Of a stretch of DNA of 64,000 bases, positions 1 to 8,567 are shown piece after piece. Both the position numbers and the translations under genes were made by a program. The notes under the pieces are model-generated. The model saw only the letters and a program-made list of their open reading frames with translations. It made no database searches and was not told where the DNA came from. Position 1 is the first letter of the stretch, and the number at the start of each line of letters is the position of its first letter. This DNA is from Chitinophagaceae bacterium (GTDB lineage Bacteria > Bacteroidota > Bacteroidia > Chitinophagales > Chitinophagaceae): the NCBI GenBank assembly GCA_020403455.1, contig JADBXP010000005.1, positions 186,001 through 250,000 on the forward strand. The letters are read 5' to 3'.

Positions 1-2130
1 GCAGGAGCACTCTCCTATGCATATGCTACTTACAATCCTATTATTGTTGGTGTAGGACATGATACCAAGATGCAAGCCATTGCCTATCTTCCTGCATTCC
101 TGGCAGGCTTGTGGATGCTCTATGAAAAACGTTCTTATCTATTGGGGACCGCCATGACAGCAGTATTTACTGCCCTGTTGGTTGCCTCCAACCACTTACA
201 AATCACCTATTATGCCCTGATTCTCGCACTTATCATGAGCATAGGATTCGGTATCAATTGGATCCGCAACAAGGATTTTGCACATCTATCACGTGCTGCC
301 GGATTAGTAATTGTAGGTGCAGCATTGGGCGTATTTGTCAATGCAATAACATTGTTTACAACCTATAGTTATTCGAAAGCAACCATTCGGGGCGGAAGTG
401 AGTTGGCAGAAAAGAAAGGACAAGTGACCAAAACAGGATTGAGTAAAGATTATGCGCTCAGTTATAGTATGTATCCTTCTGAATCGATGGTGTTGATGTT
501 TGCCAATTTATATGGAGGGAGCAGTGACAACAGACATTTGCCGGAAGAAAATTCAAAAACAGTCGCTGCATTGCAGGAGATGCCGCAACAATTGGCACAA
601 CAACTCTCCGGATTCCCTTATTATTGGGGTGGAATCAATGAAGGCACCTCCGGTCCACCCTATGCCGGGGCTGTGATTTGTTTTCTTGCTTTGTTGGGCT
701 TCTTCCTCATCGACCGCAAACATGCAGGCTGGCTCTTGGCTGCAATTGTATTAACCACCGCTATGAGCTGGGGCAAATATTTTGAGGGCTTCACCGGCAT
801 GTTGCTGGATTACCTCCCGTTTTATAACAAGTTCCGCGCACCCAGCATGATCCTGGTTATACCTACTCTCCTTTTGTGTATAATGGCAGTAATGGCATTG
901 GACCAACTAACTGAAAACAGCGATAAGAAGTGGCTGATGGGTCAATGGAAAAAAGGGTTGATGTTAACCGGAGTGGTTTTTTTCGCAGCTCTGTTGTTGT
1001 ATTTTTCCGGTGATTTTTCCAGTGAATCGAGCGATGGATTTTTATTAAAACAAGTAAGCAGCATCCAGGATGCTACTCAACGAGAGCAAATAGAAGCACC
1101 GGTAAAATCGTTTGTCAATGCCCTGCGTGAAGATAGAAAAGACCTTTTCCTGGGCTCACTGCTGAGAAGCCTGGCATTTATTATCGTAGCAGCCGGACTA
1201 TGCTGGCTCATGATAAAAGATAAACTCAAGCCTGTAATTGCAATAGGCGTCTTGGGATTCTTTGCTTTCATTGATGTGATGATGATCGATGTCAAGTATT
1301 TCAATGCTGATAACTTTCAGGATAAAGACGAGTACAATTCAGTATTTGAACCCACTCCTATTGATCAGGAGATTTTGAAAGACACAGGATATTATCGTGT
1401 TCTTGATCTTTCTCCCGGATTGTCTGCAGCATTTAACAACGGAGCAATCTCAGCTTATTTCCATAAGTCCATCGGAGGTTATCACCCCGCCAAGTTGAGC
1501 ATATATCAAGACTTGATAGAAAAACAATTGTACAATTACCCTGATTGTCGCCCTACCTTGAATATGCTCAATGCACGATATATCATTTTACCACCCACGC
1601 AACAAGGGGAAAGTGTATCCCTTCGACTGAACGATCAGGCACTCGGAGCTGCCTGGTTTGTAAAAGAAGTGAAACCATTTTCTACTCCGGCACAGGTGAT
1701 GTCTGCAATCACTTATCTGCATCCCAAAGACACTGCCTTGGTTCTGGAAAAGGACAAGGGGCTACTGGGTTCATTCACCGGAAGTTCTGATAGTACTGCC
1801 AGCATTGCTTTGGTAAATAATGACAACGATCGCATTACGTATACCAGCCGATCTACATCCACCGGCTTCGGAGTTTTCAGTGAGATATACTATGAAGATG
1901 GCTGGGTGGCCACCATTGATGGCAAGGAAACGCCTATCATCAGAACCAACTATGTATTGAGGGGATTGGTAATTCCCGCAGGGGAACATAAGATCGAATT
2001 TCAATTCAAACCTGCTTCTTTTTATAAAAGTCAGCAAGCCGGAATGGTTTCATCGGTATTGATCTGGTTGTTGCTTTTCATGGCAGGTTTCCAGGCAATT
2101 AAAAAGAATCGACCCGGTGCAACTGCCTGA
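1..2130 (+). CDS. YfhO-family multi-spanning membrane protein, 5' end outside window
   Basis: The reading frame is open from base 1, so the gene begins upstream and only the last 709 residues are visible. The visible part alternates hydrophobic segments (near the start, around residues 60-110 and 215-330, and one at the very C-terminus) with a large soluble C-terminal portion. This matches the bacterial YfhO family, whose members are implicated in glycosylation of lipids or wall polymers with lipid-linked sugars. The exact donor and acceptor cannot be read from sequence. It overlaps the next gene by 14 bases, so it is probably first or early in a glycan operon. Family assignment is from overall pattern; substrate is unknown. 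Confidence 0.8.
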   Translation, partial: AGALSYAYATYNPIIVGVGHDTKMQAIAYLPAFLAGLWMLYEKRSYLLGTAMTAVFTALLVASNHLQITYYALILALIMSIGFGINWIRNKDFAHLSRAAGLVIVGAALGVFVNAITLFTTYSYSKATIRGGSELAEKKGQVTKTGLSKDYALSYSMYPSESMVLMFANLYGGSSDNRHLPEENSKTVAALQEMPQQLAQQLSGFPYYWGGINEGTSGPPYAGAVICFLALLGFFLIDRKHAGWLLAAIVLTTAMSWGKYFEGFTGMLLDYLPFYNKFRAPSMILVIPTLLLCIMAVMALDQLTENSDKKWLMGQWKKGLMLTGVVFFAALLLYFSGDFSSESSDGFLLKQVSSIQDATQREQIEAPVKSFVNALREDRKDLFLGSLLRSLAFIIVAAGLCWLMIKDKLKPVIAIGVLGFFAFIDVMMIDVKYFNADNFQDKDEYNSVFEPTPIDQEILKDTGYYRVLDLSPGLSAAFNNGAISAYFHKSIGGYHPAKLSIYQDLIEKQLYNYPDCRPTLNMLNARYIILPPTQQGESVSLRLNDQALGAAWFVKEVKPFSTPAQVMSAITYLHPKDTALVLEKDKGLLGSFTGSSDSTASIALVNNDNDRITYTSRSTSTGFGVFSEIYYEDGWVATIDGKETPIIRTNYVLRGLVIPAGEHKIEFQFKPASFYKSQQAGMVSSVLIWLLLFMAGFQAIKKNRPGATA

Positions 2131-3265
2131 TACAGGTCATTTATTAGGAATAGTTTCCTACCGAATCTATCCTGCAGAAAATGGAGGGCAGCAAAGCATC
2201 ACTTCATTTTATGGTGAACTTTCCAAAAGAGTTCGACTATCGTTGTTGGTATCGCGCGACAATGTGATTGATCCGGAAGAACCCATCGAGATTTTTCCAC
2301 AGTTGTATTCCAGTTACAGAAGCTGGATGAATGTTTTTTTAGTGTATCAACTTATCCGGCTCATCAAAAAAAGGAAGTACACCTGTATGTTGGTAGACCA
2401 TTCCTATTATGCCTGGCTTGCCTGGTTACTCAGAAGATTCACCGGGGTACCTTTTATCATCCGTTCCCACAACATAGAGTCACACCGCTTCAAAGATTTA
2501 GGCAGGTGGTATTGGTCATGGATAGAATGGTATGAAAAAAGAATACATCAACGTGCCAATTATAATTGGTGGATCTGCAGGGAAGATCTCAAGTATGCCA
2601 TCAAACAATGGAAAATTGATCCGGAAAAATGTGCTGTTACTACCTATGGCACTTTACTGCACAGCACCCCGGAGAAAAGCCAGCGGCTGGCAAGTAGAAA
2701 AAAAATTCTGGCCACCTGGCAACTCCCTGAATCAGTCAGGTTGTTTTATTTCAACGGCTCTCTTGGCTATCTTCCGAATACAGAGGCACTGCGTGTTATT
2801 ATGTATGATCTGATACCAAGACTGCGGCAGGCTGCCATTGATTTTCGCATCATCATTACAGGTAGCGGTATGCCGGTTGAATGGCACAGCCTGATGAGCA
2901 AGGAAAAGGCAATCATTTTACCCGGTTTCCTTCCCGATATCAGTATGTATTGGGAGGGTACGGATTGTTTTATTCATCCGGTTACACGAGGTGCAGGTAT
3001 CAAGACCAAATTGGTAGAGGCATTGGCACACGGGCTTCCCTGTGTAACAACGCAAGCAGGTCTTAGGGGTCTCGATCAACCGGGATATAGGAAAGTATTG
3101 CTGGCTGTACCCGATTACGACTGGCAAGCCTTTGCGGAACAAATGGTGGAGGCATCTGATCCGGACAAACGTTACAAGGTACCATTGGAATTCTATCATC
3201 AATTCAGTCTCCAGAACATTGTTCATAGCGCCCTCTTATCTTTGCAGCAAGATGGTAACCGGTAA
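2117..3265 (+). CDS. GT4-type glycosyltransferase
   Basis: A 382-residue protein with a glycosyltransferase GT-B layout. The N-terminus has a short strand leading into YPAENGGQQS, the place where GT4 enzymes carry their acceptor-side glycine loop. The C-terminal half has FNGSLGYLPN near residue 215, then IIITGSGMP, and a donor-site segment GAGIKTKLVEALAHG near residue 295 that matches the GT4 E-x7-E region. The predicted start is GTG at 2117, 14 bases inside the preceding gene, which suggests translational coupling. It would transfer a sugar from a nucleotide donor to a surface glycan; donor and linkage are unknown. Confidence 0.85.
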   Translation: MQLPDTGHLLGIVSYRIYPAENGGQQSITSFYGELSKRVRLSLLVSRDNVIDPEEPIEIFPQLYSSYRSWMNVFLVYQLIRLIKKRKYTCMLVDHSYYAWLAWLLRRFTGVPFIIRSHNIESHRFKDLGRWYWSWIEWYEKRIHQRANYNWWICREDLKYAIKQWKIDPEKCAVTTYGTLLHSTPEKSQRLASRKKILATWQLPESVRLFYFNGSLGYLPNTEALRVIMYDLIPRLRQAAIDFRIIITGSGMPVEWHSLMSKEKAIILPGFLPDISMYWEGTDCFIHPVTRGAGIKTKLVEALAHGLPCVTTQAGLRGLDQPGYRKVLLAVPDYDWQAFAEQMVEASDPDKRYKVPLEFYHQFSLQNIVHSALLSLQQDGNR

Positions 3266-4175
3266 TCCAAAAATATCAGTGGTCATTTGTACCTATAACA
3301 GGGACCGTTATTTAACTGGTGCCCTGGACAGTCTTTCCACCCAAACAATAGGTACAGAAAATTATGAGGTGATCATCGTGAACAATGCTTCCACAGATGA
3401 TACGGCAACCGTATGTAGGATGTATTTAACAGAACACCCGGAAGCACCCATCACCTATCTGGAAGAAAATCGTCAAGGAGCTTCTTTTGCACGCAATACA
3501 GGGGCTGCAGCAGCCAGATCACCCTTGCTTTGTTTCATGGATGATGATGCAGTAGCAAAGCAGGATTACATTGAAAGAATTCTGGCTTTTTTTCAAGAAG
3601 TTCCTGGTGCAGGGGGACTGGGAGGAAGAATTATACCACGCTATATTCCCGCTGAACCTGCATGGATGAGTCATTACGTATCTTCACTGGTAGGGCATTT
3701 CCATTACAGCAATGAGCGGTCAGCTTTTAGCGGTGGGAAATATCCACTGGAATCGAATATGATTGTACGTACAGAGGACTTCAGGGAAATAGGTGGTTTC
3801 AGTTCAGCCCTACCGGGAGTGGTAGGAAGCGTTCGGATTGGCGGAGAAGGGAAGGATTTGTTTTATCGTTTGATGCAGTTGGGCAGGGTCATTTATTATG
3901 ATCCTGCGGTTGTTGTTGAACATGTGGTGGAAACCGAGAAGCTCACACCTGCTTACCTGTATCGGGTTGCCAGTGGTATCGGAAGAGGTGAGCGTGTCCG
4001 AATTGAAAAAAAAGGATGGCCTGCCCTCCTTTTCAAAACAATAGAATACTTATTCAAATTGGGAGCGGCCATAGTTTTAGGAATGGGATATGCCCTTCAG
4101 GGTAACCCTGCCAAAACAATGCCGGTAATACAATTTAGAATTGACGCACTGAAAGGATTATTCAATCAACCCTGA
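3252..4175 (+). CDS. Family 2 glycosyltransferase
   Basis: The frame is open further upstream, but ATG at 3252 is chosen because it places SVVICTYNRDRYL about nine residues in, as usual for GT2 enzymes, and gives a 14-base overlap with the previous gene like the pair before it. The protein is 307 residues. The DDD motif (CFMDDDA, near residue 97) is the nucleotide-sugar/metal site, and GGRIIP followed by a GGFS segment is typical of the second half of the GT-A domain. The C-terminus is amphipathic and may bind membrane. Probably adds one sugar in the same glycan pathway as its neighbours. Confidence 0.88.
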   Translation: MVTGNPKISVVICTYNRDRYLTGALDSLSTQTIGTENYEVIIVNNASTDDTATVCRMYLTEHPEAPITYLEENRQGASFARNTGAAAARSPLLCFMDDDAVAKQDYIERILAFFQEVPGAGGLGGRIIPRYIPAEPAWMSHYVSSLVGHFHYSNERSAFSGGKYPLESNMIVRTEDFREIGGFSSALPGVVGSVRIGGEGKDLFYRLMQLGRVIYYDPAVVVEHVVETEKLTPAYLYRVASGIGRGERVRIEKKGWPALLFKTIEYLFKLGAAIVLGMGYALQGNPAKTMPVIQFRIDALKGLFNQP

Positions 4176-4178
4176 AAC

Positions 4179-4775
4179 ATGAAATACACCTGGTCCTATA
4201 TCCGTGACCGTAAGATCAAGGGAACACTCTCCCGCTGGTTCGGAATAAAATTTAAACATCCCTCTGAAACTTCCAAAGTAAGAAGCATGGTACTTCCCTA
4301 TTGCAAAGGGAAGGGATGTGATGTGGGCTTCGGTGGTGATAAGGTAGTAAAAACAGATTGCGACGGCATCGATTATCCTCAACCTTATGCCAATGCAGGT
4401 AATGACAAAGTAGATATTGCCTGTGATGTTATTCAACAAGAGATTCCGGTACCCGATAACACCTATGATTATGTGTATACCAGTCACCTCATTGAGGATT
4501 TTGCCGACACGTCAGATGCCCTGAAAAAGTTTGTCCGCATTCTACGCCCGGGGGGATATTTGATTCTGGTATTTCCCGATCAACCTAAGTATGAAAAGTA
4601 TTGCGAAGAAATCAACTTGCCGATGAACCCCTATCATGTTCATGCAGATATGGGTTATGATTACATGAAGAGACAGTTAGACAACCTTCCGGGCATTCAC
4701 TACAGGGAAGTTTTCAGCAGCAATTGCGCTATCGATTACAATGTAGTGATGGTAGTTCAAATAGAGAAACATTGA
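4179..4775 (+). CDS. SAM-dependent methyltransferase-like protein
   Basis: A 198-residue class I methyltransferase fold (Methyltransf_11 type). The SAM-binding region is degenerate but recognisable: GCDVGFGGDK near residue 46, where the usual E/DxGxGxG is DVGFGG. The later LRPGGYLILVFP strand near residue 121 is the classic post-motif II/III segment. It starts four bases after the GT2 stop, so it is co-transcribed, and it ends three bases before the stop of the convergent gene. Likely methylates a sugar or is a related glycan-modifying enzyme; the substrate is not visible. Confidence 0.75.
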   Translation: MKYTWSYIRDRKIKGTLSRWFGIKFKHPSETSKVRSMVLPYCKGKGCDVGFGGDKVVKTDCDGIDYPQPYANAGNDKVDIACDVIQQEIPVPDNTYDYVYTSHLIEDFADTSDALKKFVRILRPGGYLILVFPDQPKYEKYCEEINLPMNPYHVHADMGYDYMKRQLDNLPGIHYREVFSSNCAIDYNVVMVVQIEKH

Positions 4776-4778
4776 TGA

Positions 4779-5762
4779 CTACGCTTTATTGCGGGAGATT
4801 TTTATTCCGAGCGGCTGCAACAACCGATTTACGCTTTTCATAATACCCAGTGAAGGTGTTGCCTGTTTTGCATAGAGACAGGGTAGAACATGAAATTGGT
4901 CATAGCCATTCGCCTTCACCATTCCGGCATAAGTTTCCAATAGTTTTTTCCATACGGGAAGTGTACCCAAATCGAATCTGTTTTGGTGTCTTGATAAGAC
5001 TTCCGGTTGTTGGAAAGAATATCCACTCACGTGAAGAAAAAGCAGGGGGTACTGACCGTTCACACGAATTCCTTGATCTGTTTCTATAAGATTTCGTTCA
5101 TGAATGTTCCAATAAGCAACATTGGCACCGGGATGTTGAAATATGCCGGTTCCGGGGAAGAAAAGCGGAACGAGATTCAGCCAGATCTGATCAACCCCCA
5201 TGCCCTCAGCGAATTGATAGTGACATTCCGTTTGCATGTGCTGAGCCCACCAATGTAAAAAATCATCGGTTGCAGCCGATCGCTTCATTGCCATAAACCC
5301 TGCATTATAAATACCAGAACGAAGAATGTCTCTCTCCAACGGAAGCCGGGTATTATCGGGTAGAGGGCTTGTCAGGTGGGGCGTAATGAGGAGGTGATGC
5401 TGCTGTAATTGTTCCTCTACTACCGATAAAGGATGCAGAACCCACATATCGGAATCGAGATAAAGCAAGATATCCGGATATTCGCGGGCAAAAATGGCCT
5501 GTGCCATGAAGGCCTTCATGGCACAATTCAATTCTATGACTGTGTAGCGAGCTGTGATATCGTCAAAATGAGGTATATCCAGTGTATCGATCTCCCAGAT
5601 GGAATGAGGTGCCAGTAAATCTTTAATAAATCGTCCTTCGATTTTGTCAACCAGTCCGATAATAATGGTATAATCAGGATGCAGTGCAGCAAATGAATCG
5701 CACATGGTTTTACAGTGTGCCAGGTGATTCGCAGAACAGACCGTGTAAAGAATTTTTTTCAT
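4779..5762 (-). CDS. DxD-type glycosyltransferase
   Basis: A 327-residue protein starting MKKILYTVCSANHL, where the first strand reads like a nucleotide-diphospho-sugar transferase. The metal/donor motif is DSD at residues 103-105 (LLYLDSDMWVLHPL). The later segment YNAGFMAMKR resembles the NSG/NAGxM loop of GT8-like enzymes. It is translated in the opposite direction to the preceding operon. Its ATG follows directly after the stop of the upstream methyltransferase gene (5763-6470), so the two form a translationally linked pair. Specific sugar and acceptor are unknown. Confidence 0.75.
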   Translation of the reverse strand: MKKILYTVCSANHLAHCKTMCDSFAALHPDYTIIIGLVDKIEGRFIKDLLAPHSIWEIDTLDIPHFDDITARYTVIELNCAMKAFMAQAIFAREYPDILLYLDSDMWVLHPLSVVEEQLQQHHLLITPHLTSPLPDNTRLPLERDILRSGIYNAGFMAMKRSAATDDFLHWWAQHMQTECHYQFAEGMGVDQIWLNLVPLFFPGTGIFQHPGANVAYWNIHERNLIETDQGIRVNGQYPLLFLHVSGYSFQQPEVLSRHQNRFDLGTLPVWKKLLETYAGMVKANGYDQFHVLPCLYAKQATPSLGIMKSVNRLLQPLGIKISRNKA

Positions 5763-6470
5763 TTATTTTTTTTCAACCAACAGAATGGTGTTCAGGTAGA
5801 GGGTTTCGGACTTGGGCCAAATGGGTTCAAACAAAAGGAATCCCAGGTTCAATCCGGGAACCACTATCTGTCTGATGATTTTTTTAAATAGTTCGAATCG
5901 CGAGAGCAGCCATACTTTGTGCAACCATTGGTCATTCATGTAGACGATAAAAAGTTGATGAAGGGTACTGATGAAGTGTCCATTTTTATCGGTTCTGGTG
6001 ATGGTGAAACCGTTTCGGCTGAGTAGGTCATGCAGGGCAAAGCGGGTATACCGGGCATAATCGGCAGGAACCTCATGTTCTTCCCAGGCAAAGGGACAGG
6101 TCAGCAGCATTTTTCCCCCGGGTTTCAAAACCCGATGCAATTCGGGGAGTATATCCGGAAGATTAAAAATATGTTCAAATACTTCACTGGTAAAGATGGC
6201 ATCGAAGGAGGCATCCGGGAAGGGCAATGTTTTCCCATCGTACAATACATCAATGTTTTCCCGGGCATGGTCGTGTCCTTCACCTGCATAATCTACGCCA
6301 ACATATTCGCTGACACCGGTAAAAAGTGATTGATAGGGTTTGGCTCCGCAGCCGAAATCGAGCAAACGACCGCTCAGTTCTCCACTGTATAGTTTAATTT
6401 TGTTGTAAAGCCCCTTGCGGATAAAGTACAACGGATGTCGAAATGTTGGATTGAAGTCGTAGGGAACCAT
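5763..6470 (-). CDS. Class I SAM-dependent methyltransferase
   Basis: A 235-residue protein with a textbook motif I, LLDFGCGAKPY, at residues 36-46, an acidic strand-2 end (VGVDYAGEG) and LKPGGKMLLTCPF near residue 120. These place it in the Methyltransf_11 group. It is the first gene of a minus-strand pair with the DxD glycosyltransferase; the stop and the next ATG are directly adjacent. The pairing suggests it modifies a glycan or lipid-linked sugar, but this is inference from context only. Confidence 0.85.
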   Translation of the reverse strand: MVPYDFNPTFRHPLYFIRKGLYNKIKLYSGELSGRLLDFGCGAKPYQSLFTGVSEYVGVDYAGEGHDHARENIDVLYDGKTLPFPDASFDAIFTSEVFEHIFNLPDILPELHRVLKPGGKMLLTCPFAWEEHEVPADYARYTRFALHDLLSRNGFTITRTDKNGHFISTLHQLFIVYMNDQWLHKVWLLSRFELFKKIIRQIVVPGLNLGFLLFEPIWPKSETLYLNTILLVEKK

Positions 6471-6508
6471 GCTGCAGGATGTAGCGGCAAATTAAAGTTT
6501 TTTCAGCC

Positions 6509-7654
6509 ATGTTCAACCGATGGAAGGATATTCTGTATGATCTGACCGGACAATTTGCCCGTTTGGGTGGTATTGAAGGTGGTAATGAAGGTGGTTCAAA
6601 GCGGGCTTTGGTAGTAAGACTGGATGAGATCGGAGATTATATGCTGTGGAGGCCGGTTATACGTCATTTGCTAACTGCAAAGGCGTTGGAAGGAAAGGAA
6701 CTAACTTTATGTGGTAATGCCAGTTGGCGGAGTTTGTATGAGCAATTGGATGTTGAATGCTTTCATACGGTTATCTGGGTTGACAAAAGACGTTTCAAAA
6801 AAGACCTTGGATACAGGTTGGGGGTTCTACAACAAATCAACAGATCCGGGTTTGAAGTGGTGATCAATCCCACTTTTTCGAGAGACAAGCGCCATGATGA
6901 TGCGATTGTTCTGGCTGCTAAGGGGAAGCAGGTATATGGGATGGTAGCCAATGAGGAAAATATCCGTCCTTATGAAAAGGGATATGATAAGGGCATGTAC
7001 ACCCATTTATTCCGGGGGCCTGAGGGAGCGATGTTTGAGCTCATGCGCAACCGTCTATTCGCAGAATATGTGGTTGGAAGTAGTATGAAGGAAATGATCT
7101 GGCAACTTAGTAGGGAGCGGTTGCCGCTTGTTGATTTGATTTTACCGGAAAAGTACCTGGTAATTTTTCCCGGATCCCGGAGTGCCAGGCGCATTTGGCC
7201 GGCACGGTATTTTGCAGAAGTAGCCACCTATTGTCAGCAGCAGTTTGATTGGGAGGTGGTATTGTGCGGGGGCGCCGGGGATATAAGCTACGCCAATGCT
7301 TTCAAGGAATTGTTTCCCGGAAATGTTACAGATTTGACGGGTGCCACCGGGTTACCTCAGTTATTAACTATTTTGAGGGGTGCCCAGTGGTTGGTTACAG
7401 TAGATACGGGCTCTGTACATTTGGCGGCAGCGGTGGGGTGCAGTGTTACTGCCATCTTTAATGGGTCGCAATATGGAAGGTTTGCGCCTTATCCAAGGGA
7501 ACTTACACAAACAATACATGCCATCTACCCTAAAGAGATTGCAATGGATTTACAATATCCTACTATAATTCGCAATCAATATACTTTTACTGTAGATGTA
7601 CCATATGATTTGGTACAACCGGCACAAATAATAGAAAATATTAAACCTTATTAA
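6509..7654 (+). CDS. GT9 heptosyltransferase-like glycosyltransferase
   Basis: A 381-residue GT-B enzyme of the ADP-heptose:LPS heptosyltransferase family (GT9). Visible features are the N-terminal LVVRLDEIGDYMLW segment (residues 30-43, family pattern RxxxxGDxxxxxP), FPGSRSARRIWPARYF near residue 220, and the donor-site VDTGSVHLAAAVG near residue 296 followed by FNGSQYGRFAPYP. These are the expected family landmarks in the correct order. Base composition drops sharply from about 7520 onwards (30 % GC in the line 7561-7620 versus 55 % in 7261-7320), so the 3' end may derive from a different source than the body. Confidence 0.85.
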   Translation: MFNRWKDILYDLTGQFARLGGIEGGNEGGSKRALVVRLDEIGDYMLWRPVIRHLLTAKALEGKELTLCGNASWRSLYEQLDVECFHTVIWVDKRRFKKDLGYRLGVLQQINRSGFEVVINPTFSRDKRHDDAIVLAAKGKQVYGMVANEENIRPYEKGYDKGMYTHLFRGPEGAMFELMRNRLFAEYVVGSSMKEMIWQLSRERLPLVDLILPEKYLVIFPGSRSARRIWPARYFAEVATYCQQQFDWEVVLCGGAGDISYANAFKELFPGNVTDLTGATGLPQLLTILRGAQWLVTVDTGSVHLAAAVGCSVTAIFNGSQYGRFAPYPRELTQTIHAIYPKEIAMDLQYPTIIRNQYTFTVDVPYDLVQPAQIIENIKPY

Positions 7655-8560
7655 GTGGAAGATTCAGTAAAAAGTCCGGTTACAGGAACCAATCAGGTTG
7701 AACGAGTAGATCAATTTCCGGTTCAATCAATTATAGATTCATATCATCGCTTCGGTTTAAATGTTCATAGATTTTTTGATGGACTAGAAAATGTATCCTT
7801 GTTTGAATGTAAACAGACTGGCTATAGATTTTATCATCCCAATTCGATTTTAGGGGATGCAGAATTTTATAAAGAATTGCAAGAGAAGGACAAGAATTAT
7901 TATCCTATCGATAAATGGGAGTATGACTTTGCTCTTGATTTCATAAAGGTGAAAGATAAAGTTTTAGAGGTGGGATGTGGAGAAGGTCATTTTTTATTGA
8001 AATGCAAGAAAAAAGGAGCTGCAATTTTTGGCTTGGAATTTAATCCAGGTGCCATAAAAAAACTAAGAGAGAAAAAAATTGATGTTACAAATGAAACTAT
8101 CAATGAATTTAGCAAATACCACCATAATGAATATGATGTTGTTTGTGCCTTTCAGGTTCTCGAACATATTGATGAAGTGTCAAATTTTATTACAGATTGT
8201 CTGCAATGTCTAAAGCCGGGCGGCATACTGATATTTGGAGTTCCCAATTCAAATCCGTTCATCTATAAATATGATAGATTACACACTTTAAATCTTCCGC
8301 CTCACCATGCTGGATTATGGAATAAAGTAAGTCTTGAAAAAATGGCAATATTTCTCTCGATACAATTGGTTAAAATCAAAATTTCGCCCTTAGAACATTA
8401 CAAAGATTGGTTTAGAATCCAGAAAGATGTTTGGAAGAGGGAAAATGCACTTTATTCATTCTTGGATCTCATACCCCGACCCATTTATAAATTATTCCTT
8501 CATCTTTTTCGAAATAAAATAGAAGGAAAAACTATTGTTGCAGTTTATCGAAAAGGATAA
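7655..8560 (+). CDS. SAM-dependent methyltransferase, AT-rich
   Basis: A 301-residue protein starting with GTG immediately after the previous stop, which implies coupled translation. Motif I is VLEVGCGEGHF near residue 105, the strand-2 acid is GLEFNPG, then VVCAFQVLEHI, LKPGGILIFGVPNSNP and a C-terminal helical tail. This is the Methyltransf_23 arrangement often found in O-antigen or S-layer glycan clusters. Its composition is unusually AT-rich (16 G/C of 60 in line 8041-8100), unlike the genes on either side, which suggests horizontal acquisition. Ends seven bases before the stop of the convergent T9SS protein. Confidence 0.85.
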   Translation: MEDSVKSPVTGTNQVERVDQFPVQSIIDSYHRFGLNVHRFFDGLENVSLFECKQTGYRFYHPNSILGDAEFYKELQEKDKNYYPIDKWEYDFALDFIKVKDKVLEVGCGEGHFLLKCKKKGAAIFGLEFNPGAIKKLREKKIDVTNETINEFSKYHHNEYDVVCAFQVLEHIDEVSNFITDCLQCLKPGGILIFGVPNSNPFIYKYDRLHTLNLPPHHAGLWNKVSLEKMAIFLSIQLVKIKISPLEHYKDWFRIQKDVWKRENALYSFLDLIPRPIYKLFLHLFRNKIEGKTIVAVYRKG

Positions 8561-8567
8561 CTTTCAA

